In this document: in pieces, positions 7,869 to 17,657 of the stretch
Numbering within the stretch: position 1 is the first letter of the stretch
Layout: each line of letters begins with the position of its first letter
Source: Motiliproteus sediminis
GTDB taxonomy: Bacteria > Pseudomonadota > Gammaproteobacteria > Pseudomonadales > Balneatricaceae
Assembly: GCF_017912535.1 (NCBI RefSeq)
Contig: NZ_JAERQK010000008.1
Location: 62,001-126,000, forward strand
Direction of reading: 5' to 3'
DNA length: 64,000 nt
Program-made: the position numbers and the translations under genes
Notes under the pieces: model-generated
What the model saw: the letters and a program-made list of their open reading frames with translations, nothing else
What the model was told of the DNA's origin: nothing
Database searches by the model: none

Positions 7869-9647
7869 ATGAACAGAATGGGCCACGGGTCAGCAGGCTT
7901 TGCCGTCACGGCATTGGTCGCCGCGCTGTCCCTGTCGGGCGGTGCCAGCGCAGCGGTTACCGACAAAGACATCCTCAACGACCAGGCAACCACCAATGAC
8001 GTTGTCAGCAACGGCTTGGGCCCGCGGGCGCAGCGCTACAGTCCGCTGAGTCGCGTCAACGGTGATACCGTCTCCGAACTGCGTCCGGTGTGGGCGTTCT
8101 CCTTCGGTGGCGAAAAGCAGCGTGGTCAGGAAACCCAGCCGATGGTGAAGGACGGTGTGATGTACGTCACCGGGTCCTACTCGCGGGTTTTTGCCATCGA
8201 TATCAAGACCGGCGATGAGCTGTGGCAGTACGATGCCCGTCTGCCGGACAACATCATGCCTTGCTGCGACGTCATCAACCGCGGCGTGGCGCTGTACGAC
8301 AACCTGGTCATCTTTGGAACCCTCGATGCCAAGCTGGTGGCGCTGGATAAAGACACCGGCAAGACCGTGTGGAAGAAGACCGTTGCCGACTACAAGGCCG
8401 GTTACTCCATCTCCGCCGCACCAATGGTGGTCAAGGGTAAGGTGATCACCGGCGTGTCCGGTGGTGAGTTCGGTATTGTCGGCAAAGTGGAAGCTTACGA
8501 TGCCAAGAGCGGTGAACTGGTCTGGACCCGCCCCACGGTTGAAGGTCATATGGGTTACCTGAAAGGTAAAGAGAACGGTATCACCGGTGGCGAAGCGGGC
8601 AAGACCTGGCCCGGAGATCTGTGGAAATCCGGTGGTGCGGCCACTTGGCTGGGTGGTACCTACGATCCCGACACAGACCTGCTGTTCTTTGGTACCGGTA
8701 ACCCGGCTCCCTGGAACTCGCACCTGCGCCCCGGCGACAACCTCTACAGCTCCTCCCGTCTGGCGATCGATCCCGATACCGGCGAGATCAAGTGGCACTT
8801 CCAGACCACACCGCATGACGGCTGGGATTACGACGGCGTGAACGAGCTGATTTCCTTTGATTACCAAGAGGGTGGCAAGACCATCAAGGCGGCAGCAACC
8901 GCTGACCGCAACGGCTTCTTCTACGTGCTGAACCGCACCAACGGCGACTTTATCCGCGGCTTCCCGTTCGTGGACAAGATCTCCTGGGCCAAGGGGCTGG
9001 ATAAGAATGGCCGCCCTGTCTATGACGATGGCAACCGTCCCGGCAATCCGGCTGGTTCCAAAGACGGCAAGAAAGGTGAAACCGTGGTAGCGGCGCCGTC
9101 GTTCCTGGGTGGCAAGAACTGGATGCCGATGGCCTACTCCAAGGATACGGGCCTGTTCTATGTGCCCTCCAACGAGTGGGAGATGGATATCTGGAACGAG
9201 CCCACCGCCTATAAGAAAGGCGCGGCTTATTTGGGTGCGGGCTTTACCATCAAACCGATCAACGACGAGTATATCGGCGTATTGCGGGCCATCGATCCCA
9301 AGAGCGGTAAAGAGGTATGGCGTTACAAGAATAACGCGCCGCTCTGGGGCGGGGTGCTCACAACGGCAGGTGGCCTGGTGTTCACCGGTAATCCCGAGGG
9401 CTATCTGATGGCCTTTGACGCCAAGACCGGTGAGATGAAGTACAAGTTCAACACTGGTTCCGGCATTGTCGGTTCACCGGTTACCTGGGAACAGGATGGT
9501 GAGCAGTACATCGCCGTGGCTTCCGGCTGGGGTGGTGCGGTGCCGCTGTGGGGCGGTGAGGTTGCCAAGCGTGTGAAGCACCTTAATCAGGGCGGTACCA
9601 TCTGGACCTTCAAGCTGCCACGTTCGGCGGAGATGGCTGCACGATAG
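7869..9647 (+). CDS. PQQ-dependent alcohol dehydrogenase with a lanthanide-type metal site
   Basis: The 592-residue quinoprotein has a signal peptide (cleavage near ASA), the vicinal Cys132-Cys133 pair that contacts PQQ (MPCCDV), and repeated tryptophan-docking segments of the eight-bladed propeller. The metal ligands are Glu200 (SGGEFG), Asn278 (GTGNPAPWN) and the catalytic Asp320 (GWDYDG). Asp322, two residues on, is the extra acid that marks lanthanide-dependent XoxF, ExaF and PedH; calcium enzymes usually have Ala, Ser or Thr there. It oxidises alcohols to aldehydes in the periplasm and should reduce the cytochrome c550 at 215. The ATG at 7869 follows AAAGGAGA; upstream in-frame codons would break the signal peptide. 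PedH/ExaF-like substrate range is inferred. Confidence 0.9.
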   Translation: MNRMGHGSAGFAVTALVAALSLSGGASAAVTDKDILNDQATTNDVVSNGLGPRAQRYSPLSRVNGDTVSELRPVWAFSFGGEKQRGQETQPMVKDGVMYVTGSYSRVFAIDIKTGDELWQYDARLPDNIMPCCDVINRGVALYDNLVIFGTLDAKLVALDKDTGKTVWKKTVADYKAGYSISAAPMVVKGKVITGVSGGEFGIVGKVEAYDAKSGELVWTRPTVEGHMGYLKGKENGITGGEAGKTWPGDLWKSGGAATWLGGTYDPDTDLLFFGTGNPAPWNSHLRPGDNLYSSSRLAIDPDTGEIKWHFQTTPHDGWDYDGVNELISFDYQEGGKTIKAAATADRNGFFYVLNRTNGDFIRGFPFVDKISWAKGLDKNGRPVYDDGNRPGNPAGSKDGKKGETVVAAPSFLGGKNWMPMAYSKDTGLFYVPSNEWEMDIWNEPTAYKKGAAYLGAGFTIKPINDEYIGVLRAIDPKSGKEVWRYKNNAPLWGGVLTTAGGLVFTGNPEGYLMAFDAKTGEMKYKFNTGSGIVGSPVTWEQDGEQYIAVASGWGGAVPLWGGEVAKRVKHLNQGGTIWTFKLPRSAEMAAR

Positions 9648-9672
9648 CCCTTCCCCCAGAAGGTGATATAAA

Positions 9673-9700
9673 AACGCCGGGCTTTGCCCGGCGTTCCTTT
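9673..9700 (+). terminator. Terminator of the PQQ dehydrogenase gene
   Basis: A 10-bp perfect stem (AACGCCGGGC / GCCCGGCGTT, 9673-9682 and 9686-9695) with a TTT loop is followed by CCTTTAT. It lies 25 bp after the stop codon and may also serve the convergent EAL gene. Confidence 0.75.
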
Positions 9701-9723
9701 ATCTGCGACCACTGACGTGAGTT

Positions 9724-12258
9724 TTACGCCTGCTTGATCCGAGGGCCGAGAAACACGCCGCACTGATCGACGGGCAGCGGACGCGAGAGCCAGTATCCTT
9801 GAATCAGGTCACACTGCATCCGCTTGAGCGCTTCGCGCTGTTCCTTGTGTTCAACCCCTTCGGCAATAGCCCGTAGGCCGAGACCGTGGGCGAGCTGGAT
9901 GGTTGAGCGGATAACATGGGCGCCCTTGGGATCATCAATCACGTCGATCATCGACTTGTCGAGCTTGAGATAGTCCACGGGCAGTCCCTGCAGATAGGTG
10001 AGCGAGCTGTAGCCGGTTCCGAAGTCATCAATCGCCAGCTTGACTCCCAGACTCTTGATCCGCTCCAGGGTGCGTTTACCGTCGTCAAGATTGTCGATCA
10101 GCATCGATTCGGTAATCTCAAGGATCAGGGTGTGGGGGGCAACACCGGTACCGGCCAGGACCTCGTCGACCGTGGCCACGATGTCGGACAGCATCAGCTG
10201 ACGTGGCGATACGTTGACGCTGACACAGAGTTCATCGTTGCCCTCGGTCTGCCACTGTTTGAGTTGCAGGCAAGCGGTTTCCATCACCCAGCGTCCCACA
10301 TCGACGATCAAGCCGCTCTGCTCCAGTAGCGGAATAAATTCCATCGGCGAGATGAAACCGTACTCCTCGTGCTGCCAGCGGATCAGCGCTTCGAAGGAGA
10401 CGATCCGGTCATCGTCGAGGCTCTGCTTGGGCTGATAGTAAAGCTCAAACAGCTGGTGGCGGATGGCAGCCGGCAGGTCTCTCAGCAGGCGAGTCTGGCG
10501 TGCCGCTTTCTTCCGCATCTCGTCGTTGAACATCTGGAACAGGCCGACCCCTTCGCTTGACGCGTGGCGCAGGGCGTAGTCGGCTGCTGCCATCAGTTCG
10601 TCTACCTCACGGGCGTCATCAGGGTAGATGGACATCCCTCCGCTGAGACTGATCTCCACCCGCTCCCCATCGAGCGTGATGGGGTCGTTAAAACGCAACA
10701 GTGTGCGTTCGCCAAGCAAGACGCCATCCTCCGCCTGACTCAGATCCTCAAAGATAATGGCGAAGTCATCACCACCAAGGCGGGCGACGGCGGGCAGATC
10801 GTTGTCGCCGTCCCGCAATCCCAGTCCATCGGAAAGGCGGATCGAGCTGCGCAGACGGTCGGCGATCGCCATCAGTACCCGGTCGCCCACGGTATGGCCG
10901 AGGGTGTCATTAATGGCGCCGAAATCATCAATATCCACGAACATCAGGCCCAGGCGGTTTTTATGCCGGTCGGCGCGGGCCATCGACTGCTGCAGTTGGC
11001 GGTACATCAGGGCACGGTTGGGGAGTGCGGTCACGCTGTCGTAATGGGCCAGTCGTATCAGCTCCTGATGATGACGTTGCTGATCCCGGTTGGCTTTGAT
11101 GAAGATCGCCAGCAGCAGCGCCAGCAGGCCGACCCGAGCGCTGATGCCGACGAACAGCTCCTGGCGCAACGGCGCGGTGAGTGCCTCGATCTGTGCCGGC
11201 GACAGGTAGTGGTGCAGCTGCCACTGACCGTCGCTGACGATATCCAGCACCAGTGTGGTGACCCGGCCATCGCTCTGGTCGAGGGCGTTGTCATCCGCAC
11301 CGCTAAGAAAGCCGTGGCGGCGGTCGGCAATACGAATACCGTGGGTGTCCTGGGTGAGCAGAAAACCTGTGGGTTGCTCCGGAAGCCGCCATCCGGCTGC
11401 GCTGGCAGCGGCTTTGTCCTCGGGGGTGACCGGCACGAAGGGGCGGCCGACCAGCAGCGCCTCCAGCACGTTGGCGCGGAGTACGGCGGAAATCATCCCT
11501 TTGAACTGCTGCGTGTCGAGATCGAACACTGGCACCGAGTACAAAAGGCCATAGGTATCGCGGACATCATCTTCGCTGGTTGAGCCGTACTGGCTGTTGT
11601 CGCAGGTGCGCATCAGCGGCGAACTGATCGCAGGCACCTGAGTGATATCGTTGGAGAATGACCAGCTGGGGTAGTGCTGTTCGAACCATGCCAGTTGCTT
11701 CACGTAGTGACGATATTCATCCAGCTCGTACTCTTCCGGCACATCCTCATGCTGGTCGGCTCCAATGATTGAGTTGATGCCGACAATTTCGCCGTCGTAC
11801 ATGAAAAACGGCACTTCGCCCTGATCTGGCTGAAAACCATCGAGGATGTAATAGATCTCTGACAGACGAATACTGTGGGCCAGGTTTTTGTAGATCTGCT
11901 GAATGGTCTGGTGGGTGCCGAGCGGTAGCCTGCCCTCTGCTACCACGTTGGCGTCAGCGTTTGGCCGGTTGCCGCCCTCAACGTTACGAATGCTCGGGAG
12001 TAACGAAATGGTGCGCGTATGTTCGTAAACCGCTCCCAGCAAGCGCTCGATCTCATCGCGCTTGCCATCCAGCAATCGCTGCTGGTGTTCGCTGATTCTT
12101 TGTTCCGTGCGCTGCTGATAATCGGTGACGAGGCTGTTTATGTTCAGCCCCCAGAGAACCAGGATGACGGTGACCATCAGGCGGACGAGGCTGGAGCCTG
12201 CGAAGGTCTTGGCTTGGCTTTTTTTCCAGAGGCTGGCAATAGAGTCCTGACGGTCCAT
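9724..12258 (-). CDS. Membrane GGDEF-EAL protein, probable cyclic-di-GMP phosphodiesterase
   Basis: The 844-residue protein has one membrane helix near residues 24-44, a large periplasmic sensor of about 310 residues, a second helix, then GGDEF and EAL domains. The GGDEF signature reads GGDDF, so cyclase activity is doubtful or weak. The EAL domain keeps the key residues (FEALIRW, VNVSPRQL, EITES, DDFGTGYSSL, KLDKS, AEGVE), so it should hydrolyse cyclic-di-GMP. The frame is open to 12309, but the ATG at 12258 has a well-spaced AAGGA site. The gene is transcribed alone, convergent with the PQQ dehydrogenase. The sensed signal cannot be deduced. Confidence 0.87.
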   Translation of the reverse strand: MDRQDSIASLWKKSQAKTFAGSSLVRLMVTVILVLWGLNINSLVTDYQQRTEQRISEHQQRLLDGKRDEIERLLGAVYEHTRTISLLPSIRNVEGGNRPNADANVVAEGRLPLGTHQTIQQIYKNLAHSIRLSEIYYILDGFQPDQGEVPFFMYDGEIVGINSIIGADQHEDVPEEYELDEYRHYVKQLAWFEQHYPSWSFSNDITQVPAISSPLMRTCDNSQYGSTSEDDVRDTYGLLYSVPVFDLDTQQFKGMISAVLRANVLEALLVGRPFVPVTPEDKAAASAAGWRLPEQPTGFLLTQDTHGIRIADRRHGFLSGADDNALDQSDGRVTTLVLDIVSDGQWQLHHYLSPAQIEALTAPLRQELFVGISARVGLLALLLAIFIKANRDQQRHHQELIRLAHYDSVTALPNRALMYRQLQQSMARADRHKNRLGLMFVDIDDFGAINDTLGHTVGDRVLMAIADRLRSSIRLSDGLGLRDGDNDLPAVARLGGDDFAIIFEDLSQAEDGVLLGERTLLRFNDPITLDGERVEISLSGGMSIYPDDAREVDELMAAADYALRHASSEGVGLFQMFNDEMRKKAARQTRLLRDLPAAIRHQLFELYYQPKQSLDDDRIVSFEALIRWQHEEYGFISPMEFIPLLEQSGLIVDVGRWVMETACLQLKQWQTEGNDELCVSVNVSPRQLMLSDIVATVDEVLAGTGVAPHTLILEITESMLIDNLDDGKRTLERIKSLGVKLAIDDFGTGYSSLTYLQGLPVDYLKLDKSMIDVIDDPKGAHVIRSTIQLAHGLGLRAIAEGVEHKEQREALKRMQCDLIQGYWLSRPLPVDQCGVFLGPRIKQA

Positions 12259-12818
12259 GGAAGTCCTTGAATACGGGTGCTCGACAGCGTCGACACCACA
12301 AAGTTGCATGGCGGTTACAGCATAGGGGAATCGCTGCCTTATTTAGATGATGCGCATCAACAATTGGTGAATCGGTGCGATCCAGGGCGGTAACGCGAGA
12401 TACGGTAATCGCCCGCGACTGACGCAGGCTTGCTCCATTTTTGGGAGGCGACGAAGAGCTCTCAGCAATGGGCTGGTTGTTTTTGATACTAACGGCAAGG
12501 TTGCCCGGTGTTATATGAGCGGCGAGAGGGGCGCTGTTAATCCTTGTGGGTGGGTAAAGTGACATATGTTTATCGCTGCCGATGGTTCACTGATTTTTTT
12601 TGTTACTCTATGCGGCTTTTTTTGCTATTGAGTGATTCTGTACGAGAATTGATCATGACAGCCGTTGCTGTATCCCTCAGTACTGGCAGACCAGCTCGGA
12701 TTGCCCGGTGTGGTGCAGCAACAAACCTATAACAACAATCGCTGCGACGATGCGCGTGGCACTACCCGCTGTCAGTCCCGGCTTGATAGCCGCGGCGGCA
12801 CGATGAAGGTGGCGAAAT
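12259..12818. other. Intergenic region between the EAL gene and DUF1302
   Basis: This 560-bp stretch between divergent genes must hold both promoters. Short open frames here show no family features or good ribosome sites. GGGTAAAGTGACA at 12552-12564 loosely resembles the GGTAAAAGTCA element found before fadB and the acyl-CoA dehydrogenase. AT-rich runs near 12590-12655 would suit promoters, but no clear -35/-10 pair can be picked. Confidence 0.4.
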
Positions 12819-14726
12819 ATGGCGATAACAATAATTAGCGCGCCAAAGGTGCAGGACCGGTCAGTGAAGCGCAGTGCGCCTCGCCTGATGCGTATGCCTT
12901 TGGTTACCCTTGTCTCTGCTTTGATGTGGCAACCTGCCCATGCGCTGGAGTTTACCCTCGGCGAAGTTGAGGGGCGGTTCGATTCCAACCTCTCCATCGG
13001 TGCCAGCTGGCGGATGGAGGATTCCGACCAATCGCTCATCAGCGTGTTGAATGGCGGCACCGCCGCTGGCAACGCGGTCAACGATGATGGCAACCTCAAT
13101 TTCGAGAAGCGCGATACCTTCTCCAAGATCTTCAAGGGCGTTCACGATCTGTCCCTGACCTACAAGAATATGGGGGCCTTTGTTCGCGGCAAGTACTGGT
13201 ACGACTTTGAGCTGAAGGACGAGTCCCGCCCCTGGGGGCATGTCAACAACGGCTACGCTGCGGGCGATGCGCTCAACGACGACGGCTTCAACGACTACGC
13301 CAAATTCTCCGGTGCCGAAATTCTGGACGCTTTTGTTTACGGCAACTTTGATCTGGGTGACATGCCCGCCACCGTACGTGTCGGCCGGCAGGTGGTGAGC
13401 TGGGGCGAGAGCACCTTTATCCAGGGGGGCATCAATGCCATCAACCCCATCGATGTGGCCGCCTTCCGTCGCCCCGGCGCGGAGATCAAAGAGGGCTTGC
13501 TGCCGGTTAACATGCTATTTGGCAGCGTAGGGGTGACCGACGCACTCAGTGTTGAAGGCTTTTACCAGCTGGAGTGGGAAGAGACCGCCATCGATGGTTG
13601 CGGCACCTACTTCTCCAATGTGGATTACATCGCCCAGGGATGTGATGTGTTGACGTTGGGCTCGGTCGCGTTCCTGAATGGCTTTCCCCAGTTCGCTGGC
13701 GATGCGGCGGCGTTCAATAACGGTTTCTATGTTGAGCGCGGTGGTGAGGGCCATCGGAAGCCGGATGATGACGGGCAGTTCGGTTTGGCGTTTCGCTACT
13801 ATGCCGAGGAGTTGAATGCCACCGAGTTTGGTTTCTACTACATGAACTATCACAGCCGCTTGCCGGTCGCCAGCGGTATCACCACGGGCTACAACTGGTT
13901 GATTGGTGATGTAACGGGTGACGGCATTCCGGATACCACGCCGCAAACCTTTATCCCGGTAGGTAATCCGGCGGGGGCATTGGGACAGAATCCGGTTTAC
14001 TTCAGCGAGTACCCGGAAGATATCCAGTTGCTTGGCTTGAGCTTTGCCACCACGGCAGGTGAGCTGGCGGTATCCGGCGAGATCAGCCACCAGCGCGATG
14101 TACCCATTCAGATCAATGGCGCCGACCTGGTTGGGGCCATCCTGTTTGCGGGTAATCAGACCGGCAATCCGATGAACGGTCGGGTTCAGGCTGCCGTTGC
14201 CAATACGGTTGCGACGCAGTCCGCTTCAGGCACTGAAGTGCGAGGTTACGACCAGTTTGATGTCACCCAGGCACAGGTGACGGTAGCCAAGTTTATCGAT
14301 CAGATGATGGGTGCCAGCCGCATCACCCTGGTGGGTGAACTGGCGGTTAACCACATCCACAGCTTTAAGGATGCCGATGAAGGCGGAATCCGCTACGGTC
14401 GTGCCAGCGAGTTTGGTCAGGCCGGAACCGATGGTTTCGTTACCCAGGACTCCTGGGGTTATCGCGCGCGGGCGATCTTCTCTTATCCGGATGTAATCGC
14501 CGGAATCAACCTCAAGCCCAGTGTCGCCTGGTCCCATGATGTGAACGGCTACTCGCCGGTTAATACCGGCTTTGTCGAGGACCGAAAAGCGATCAGCTTC
14601 GGTTTGGGGGCTGAGTACCGTAATACCTATACCGCCAATCTGTCGTACACCCGCTTCTCCGGTGGCGACTACGATACCCTCAAAGACCGCGACTTCCTGT
14701 CCGCCAGTCTGGGTGTGTCTTTCTAA
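12819..14726 (+). CDS. DUF1302 outer-membrane barrel-like protein
   Basis: The 635-residue protein has an N-terminal signal region (hydrophobic stretch MRMPLVTLVSALMWQPAHA) and then a long run of amphipathic strands ending in FLSASLGVSF, a terminal-phenylalanine ending typical of outer-membrane barrels. The early segment LGEVEGRFDSNLSIGASWR and the RVGRQVVSWGESTFIQGGIN motif identify DUF1302. These proteins occur with DUF1329 and MMPL transporters in many Pseudomonas-like genomes and are linked to growth on lipids, terpenoids or steroids. AAGGTGG precedes the ATG at 12819. The biochemical function of the family is unknown; uptake across the outer membrane is an inference. Confidence 0.85.
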   Translation: MAITIISAPKVQDRSVKRSAPRLMRMPLVTLVSALMWQPAHALEFTLGEVEGRFDSNLSIGASWRMEDSDQSLISVLNGGTAAGNAVNDDGNLNFEKRDTFSKIFKGVHDLSLTYKNMGAFVRGKYWYDFELKDESRPWGHVNNGYAAGDALNDDGFNDYAKFSGAEILDAFVYGNFDLGDMPATVRVGRQVVSWGESTFIQGGINAINPIDVAAFRRPGAEIKEGLLPVNMLFGSVGVTDALSVEGFYQLEWEETAIDGCGTYFSNVDYIAQGCDVLTLGSVAFLNGFPQFAGDAAAFNNGFYVERGGEGHRKPDDDGQFGLAFRYYAEELNATEFGFYYMNYHSRLPVASGITTGYNWLIGDVTGDGIPDTTPQTFIPVGNPAGALGQNPVYFSEYPEDIQLLGLSFATTAGELAVSGEISHQRDVPIQINGADLVGAILFAGNQTGNPMNGRVQAAVANTVATQSASGTEVRGYDQFDVTQAQVTVAKFIDQMMGASRITLVGELAVNHIHSFKDADEGGIRYGRASEFGQAGTDGFVTQDSWGYRARAIFSYPDVIAGINLKPSVAWSHDVNGYSPVNTGFVEDRKAISFGLGAEYRNTYTANLSYTRFSGGDYDTLKDRDFLSASLGVSF

Positions 14727-14779
14727 GCGTGAATTTGATACCGGGAAGGTGCGTCCTTCCCGTGGAGAGGACTTTTGTT

Positions 14780-16138
14780 ATGCGATTACAGAACCTGAAG
14801 ATGCTGCCTGTCGCAGCGCTGGTGGCGGGAATGAGCTGGCAGGCTGCGGCCGCGGTTTCAGCCGACGAAGCGGCGCGACTGGGCAATGACCTGACTCCGG
14901 TCGGAGCGGAGAAGGCCGCCAATGTCGAGGGCACGATTCCGGCTTGGAATGGTGGCTTTAACGCTGATTTTAGCGGTGACCGTTTTGTCGATCCGTTTGC
15001 GGGCGAGCAGCCACAATTGACGATCACTGCGGCCAATATGGAGCAGTACAAGGACAAGCTGACCCCGGGCCAGATGGCGATGCTGGCCAAGTATCCCGAC
15101 AGCTACAAGATGAATGTTTATCCCACGCATCGCACCGCAGCGTTCCCGCAGCATGTGTACGACCTGGCGGCCAAGAACGCGGTTAACGCGAAGCTGGTTG
15201 ATGGCGGTAACGGCATCGACAACTTTGACGAGACGCTGCCCTTTCCGATCCCGCAGGATGGCATCGAGGCGATCTGGAATCACGTCACCCGTTACCGCGG
15301 CGGCTCGGTGGAGCGGACGCTGGTGCAGGTGCCGGTCCATCGTAACGGCGATTTTACCCCGGTGCGTTTTTACGAGCGCCTGGTGTGGCCTCAGTACCTG
15401 AAGGAGGGCTTCGATCCAGACAAGGATGGCAATATCCTTAGCTACTTTACCCAGAAGGTTGAGGCGCCGGCGCGCCTGACCGGTAACGTGCTGCTGATCC
15501 ACGAAACCCTCAACCAGGTCAAGCAGGGGCGTCAGGCATGGGTCTATAACGCCGGTCAGCGCCGTGTTCGCCGTGCGCCGCAGGTGGCGTATGACGCCCC
15601 TGGCACCGCGGCGGACGGGCTGCGTACTTCCGACAATCTGGATATGTACAACGGCGCACCGGATCGCTATGACTGGAAGCTGGTGGGCAAGAAGGAGCTC
15701 TATATCCCCTACAACAGCTTTAAGCTGGCTTCGCGCGACCACAAATACACCGACATCATCAAGCCGGGGCATTTGAACTCCGATCTGCTGCGTTATGAAT
15801 TGCACCGGGTCTGGGTGGTGGAAGCGACCCTGAAAGAGGGTGAGCGCCATATCTATGCCAAGCGTACCTTCTATATCGATGAGGACAGCTGGCAGATCGC
15901 GGTGGTTGATCATTACGACGGCCGTGGCGAGCTGTGGCGCGTGGCTGAAGCGTATGAGATGCAGTTCCGCGATGCCAAGGTGCCCTGGATTGCTGCAGAG
16001 GCGCTCTATGACCTGCAGTCGGGCCGCTACCTGGTGGGTAGTCTGACCAACGAAGAAGAGGCTGGATTCCAGTTCGGCACCGAGTTCAGTCGGCGCGACT
16101 TTACCACAGCGGCGATTCGCCGGGCCGGTACGCGCTAG
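14780..16138 (+). CDS. DUF1329 periplasmic protein
   Basis: The 452-residue product has a signal peptide ending near WQAAAA and the DUF1329 marks ARLGNDLTPVGAEKAAN, EGTIPAWNGG and WVYNAGQRRVRRAPQVAYD. DUF1329 proteins resemble LolA/LolB-like lipid-binding folds and nearly always pair with DUF1302. The ATG at 14780 follows GGAGAGGA; the frame is open from 14729, but those codons would disturb the signal peptide. It begins 53 bp after DUF1302 and is closed by a strong terminator, so the two form one unit. A periplasmic shuttle for a hydrophobic compound is inferred. Confidence 0.85.
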   Translation: MRLQNLKMLPVAALVAGMSWQAAAAVSADEAARLGNDLTPVGAEKAANVEGTIPAWNGGFNADFSGDRFVDPFAGEQPQLTITAANMEQYKDKLTPGQMAMLAKYPDSYKMNVYPTHRTAAFPQHVYDLAAKNAVNAKLVDGGNGIDNFDETLPFPIPQDGIEAIWNHVTRYRGGSVERTLVQVPVHRNGDFTPVRFYERLVWPQYLKEGFDPDKDGNILSYFTQKVEAPARLTGNVLLIHETLNQVKQGRQAWVYNAGQRRVRRAPQVAYDAPGTAADGLRTSDNLDMYNGAPDRYDWKLVGKKELYIPYNSFKLASRDHKYTDIIKPGHLNSDLLRYELHRVWVVEATLKEGERHIYAKRTFYIDEDSWQIAVVDHYDGRGELWRVAEAYEMQFRDAKVPWIAAEALYDLQSGRYLVGSLTNEEEAGFQFGTEFSRRDFTTAAIRRAGTR

Positions 16139-16159
16139 GCGTTAATAACGGCATAAAGA

Positions 16160-16183
16160 AACCGGGCATGGCCCGGTTTTTTT
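16160..16183 (+). terminator. Terminator after DUF1329
   Basis: An 8-bp perfect stem (AACCGGGC / GCCCGGTT, 16160-16167 and 16171-16178) with loop ATG runs into seven T residues, a classic rho-independent terminator 21 bp after the stop. Confidence 0.88.
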
Positions 16184-16484
16184 ATGCCCGCTCTATGGTG
16201 GCTGAAGGGGGCGTGCCAGGGCTTTAAGTCGTTCCTTTGTGGGCGAAAATGTAACTATCTGGAGCAGCAGTGGTTGTTAATGTTACCCGGCAGGGGCGTT
16301 TTTGACATTGAGTGATGAACCGGGGCTCAGTATCGTCTACGCCTTGAAATAACGTATTGGTGGGCTTTTCGTCTCGCATGATGTTGCGGATTAATTGAGT
16401 TGTTTGTCGATTAATCCAAAAGCGGTTGCTAGATTGAACATTGTTGTCACCAAATAAAGCCAATAATCATAAAACAGGCTGGTT
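16184..16484. other. Intergenic region before the YCF48-MMPL operon
   Basis: About 300 bp with lower GC than the genes. It should contain the promoter of the next operon, but no convincing -35/-10 pair or repeat stands out. A short reverse-strand frame here has no family features. Confidence 0.4.
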
Positions 16485-17657
16485 ATGTCAGGTTCAGGCT
16501 TCATTCCGGTAGCATTACCGCCCATGGCGCGTCGGTGCTACCCCCTCGGGCACCTTCAGGTGCTGTTCATCCTTTCCCTTGTTTTCTGGCCACTTTGGGT
16601 ACAGGGGGCTGAACGGCTCGACCGCCTTGAGCGGCCGGCGGTCAGTTCTTCACTGGCGCCTCATTCGTTATTACTGGATATCGCAGAGGCGGATGGTCTG
16701 CTGGTGGCGGTCGGAGAGCGCGGGCACGTGGTGCGCTCGGAAGATGCCGGGCAGAGCTGGCAGCAGGCCGAGGTGCCGGTCAGTGTGACCTTGACCAGCG
16801 TGCATCTGGTTGATGACCAGTACGGTTGGGCTGCAGGCCATGATGGCGTGGTACTGGTGACCGATGACGGCGGTCGCCGCTGGCGCAAGCAGCTTGACGG
16901 CCATCAACTGAATGAACTGGTGGTCAATCATTATCAGGCGCTGCTGCAGCAGGTAGATGCCGGTGAGCGTGATGACCTGGATCCAGAGCTGGTCGCCACG
17001 GCGCTGGATGATGCGCTGTTCGCTCGCGACGATGGCCCTTCCAAGCCTTTTCTGGATATCTATTTTGCCGATCGCCAACAGGGTTGGGTGGTTGGTGCAT
17101 ACGGTCTCTTTGTGCGCACCCTTGATGGCGGGCAGAGCTGGCAGCCGGCGATGTTGGCGCTTGATAACCCCGATAACTTTCATTTGAACGCGATAGCCGC
17201 CGCCGAGGACGTCTTGATGATAGCCGGCGAAGCGGGGGCGCTGTTTCGTTCAGTCGATCAGGGCCGCAGTTGGGAGCGCCTGGATGCCGGCTATGAGGGT
17301 CCGTTGTTCAGTGTAACCGCCCTTGGTTCTGCAGAGCAGTGGCTGTTGAGCGGGCTGCGCGGCCGCTTGTTTGTCAGTGCTGATGGCGGTCACAGCTGGG
17401 AGGCCTTTGAAACCTCCACCCGCTCCACGATCAATGCCGCCTCGCTGCTACAGAGTGGTCAGCTTCTGGCGGTAGGCAATGGCGGTGCAGTACTTCGCGG
17501 CAGTCAGCAGCACGGCACCTTTGAGGTGCGGATGCAGGCGGATCGGGTGTCCTATACCGGGGTGGTGGAGTTGGCCCCGGGGGAATTGGTTTTGGTGGGC
17601 CAGAAAGGGGTGGTTCGCGCCTCGTTGAACGGGTTGATGGAGGCGCGCGATGAGTAA
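16485..17657 (+). CDS. YCF48/BNR-repeat periplasmic protein
   Basis: The 390-residue protein has a hydrophobic N-terminus (about residues 20-40, ending WVQGAE) and repeated VGxxGxxxRSxDxGxSW units (GERGHVVRSEDAGQSWQ, GHDGVVLVTDDGGRRWR, GAYGLFVRTLDGGQSWQ, GEAGALFRSVDQGRSWE). Such units build a beta-propeller like photosystem II assembly factor YCF48. Bacterial copies of this kind precede MMPL transporters and probably act as periplasmic partners. The ribosome site for the ATG at 16485 is weak; the ATG at 16524 is an alternative. It overlaps the transporter gene by 8 bp. Confidence 0.8.
   Translation: MSGSGFIPVALPPMARRCYPLGHLQVLFILSLVFWPLWVQGAERLDRLERPAVSSSLAPHSLLLDIAEADGLLVAVGERGHVVRSEDAGQSWQQAEVPVSVTLTSVHLVDDQYGWAAGHDGVVLVTDDGGRRWRKQLDGHQLNELVVNHYQALLQQVDAGERDDLDPELVATALDDALFARDDGPSKPFLDIYFADRQQGWVVGAYGLFVRTLDGGQSWQPAMLALDNPDNFHLNAIAAAEDVLMIAGEAGALFRSVDQGRSWERLDAGYEGPLFSVTALGSAEQWLLSGLRGRLFVSADGGHSWEAFETSTRSTINAASLLQSGQLLAVGNGGAVLRGSQQHGTFEVRMQADRVSYTGVVELAPGELVLVGQKGVVRASLNGLMEARDE

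Noticed and set aside
10564-11583. Forward frame (339 codons) opposite the EAL gene
   Set aside because: The reverse strand encodes intact GGDEF and EAL domains here; the forward translation has no domains.
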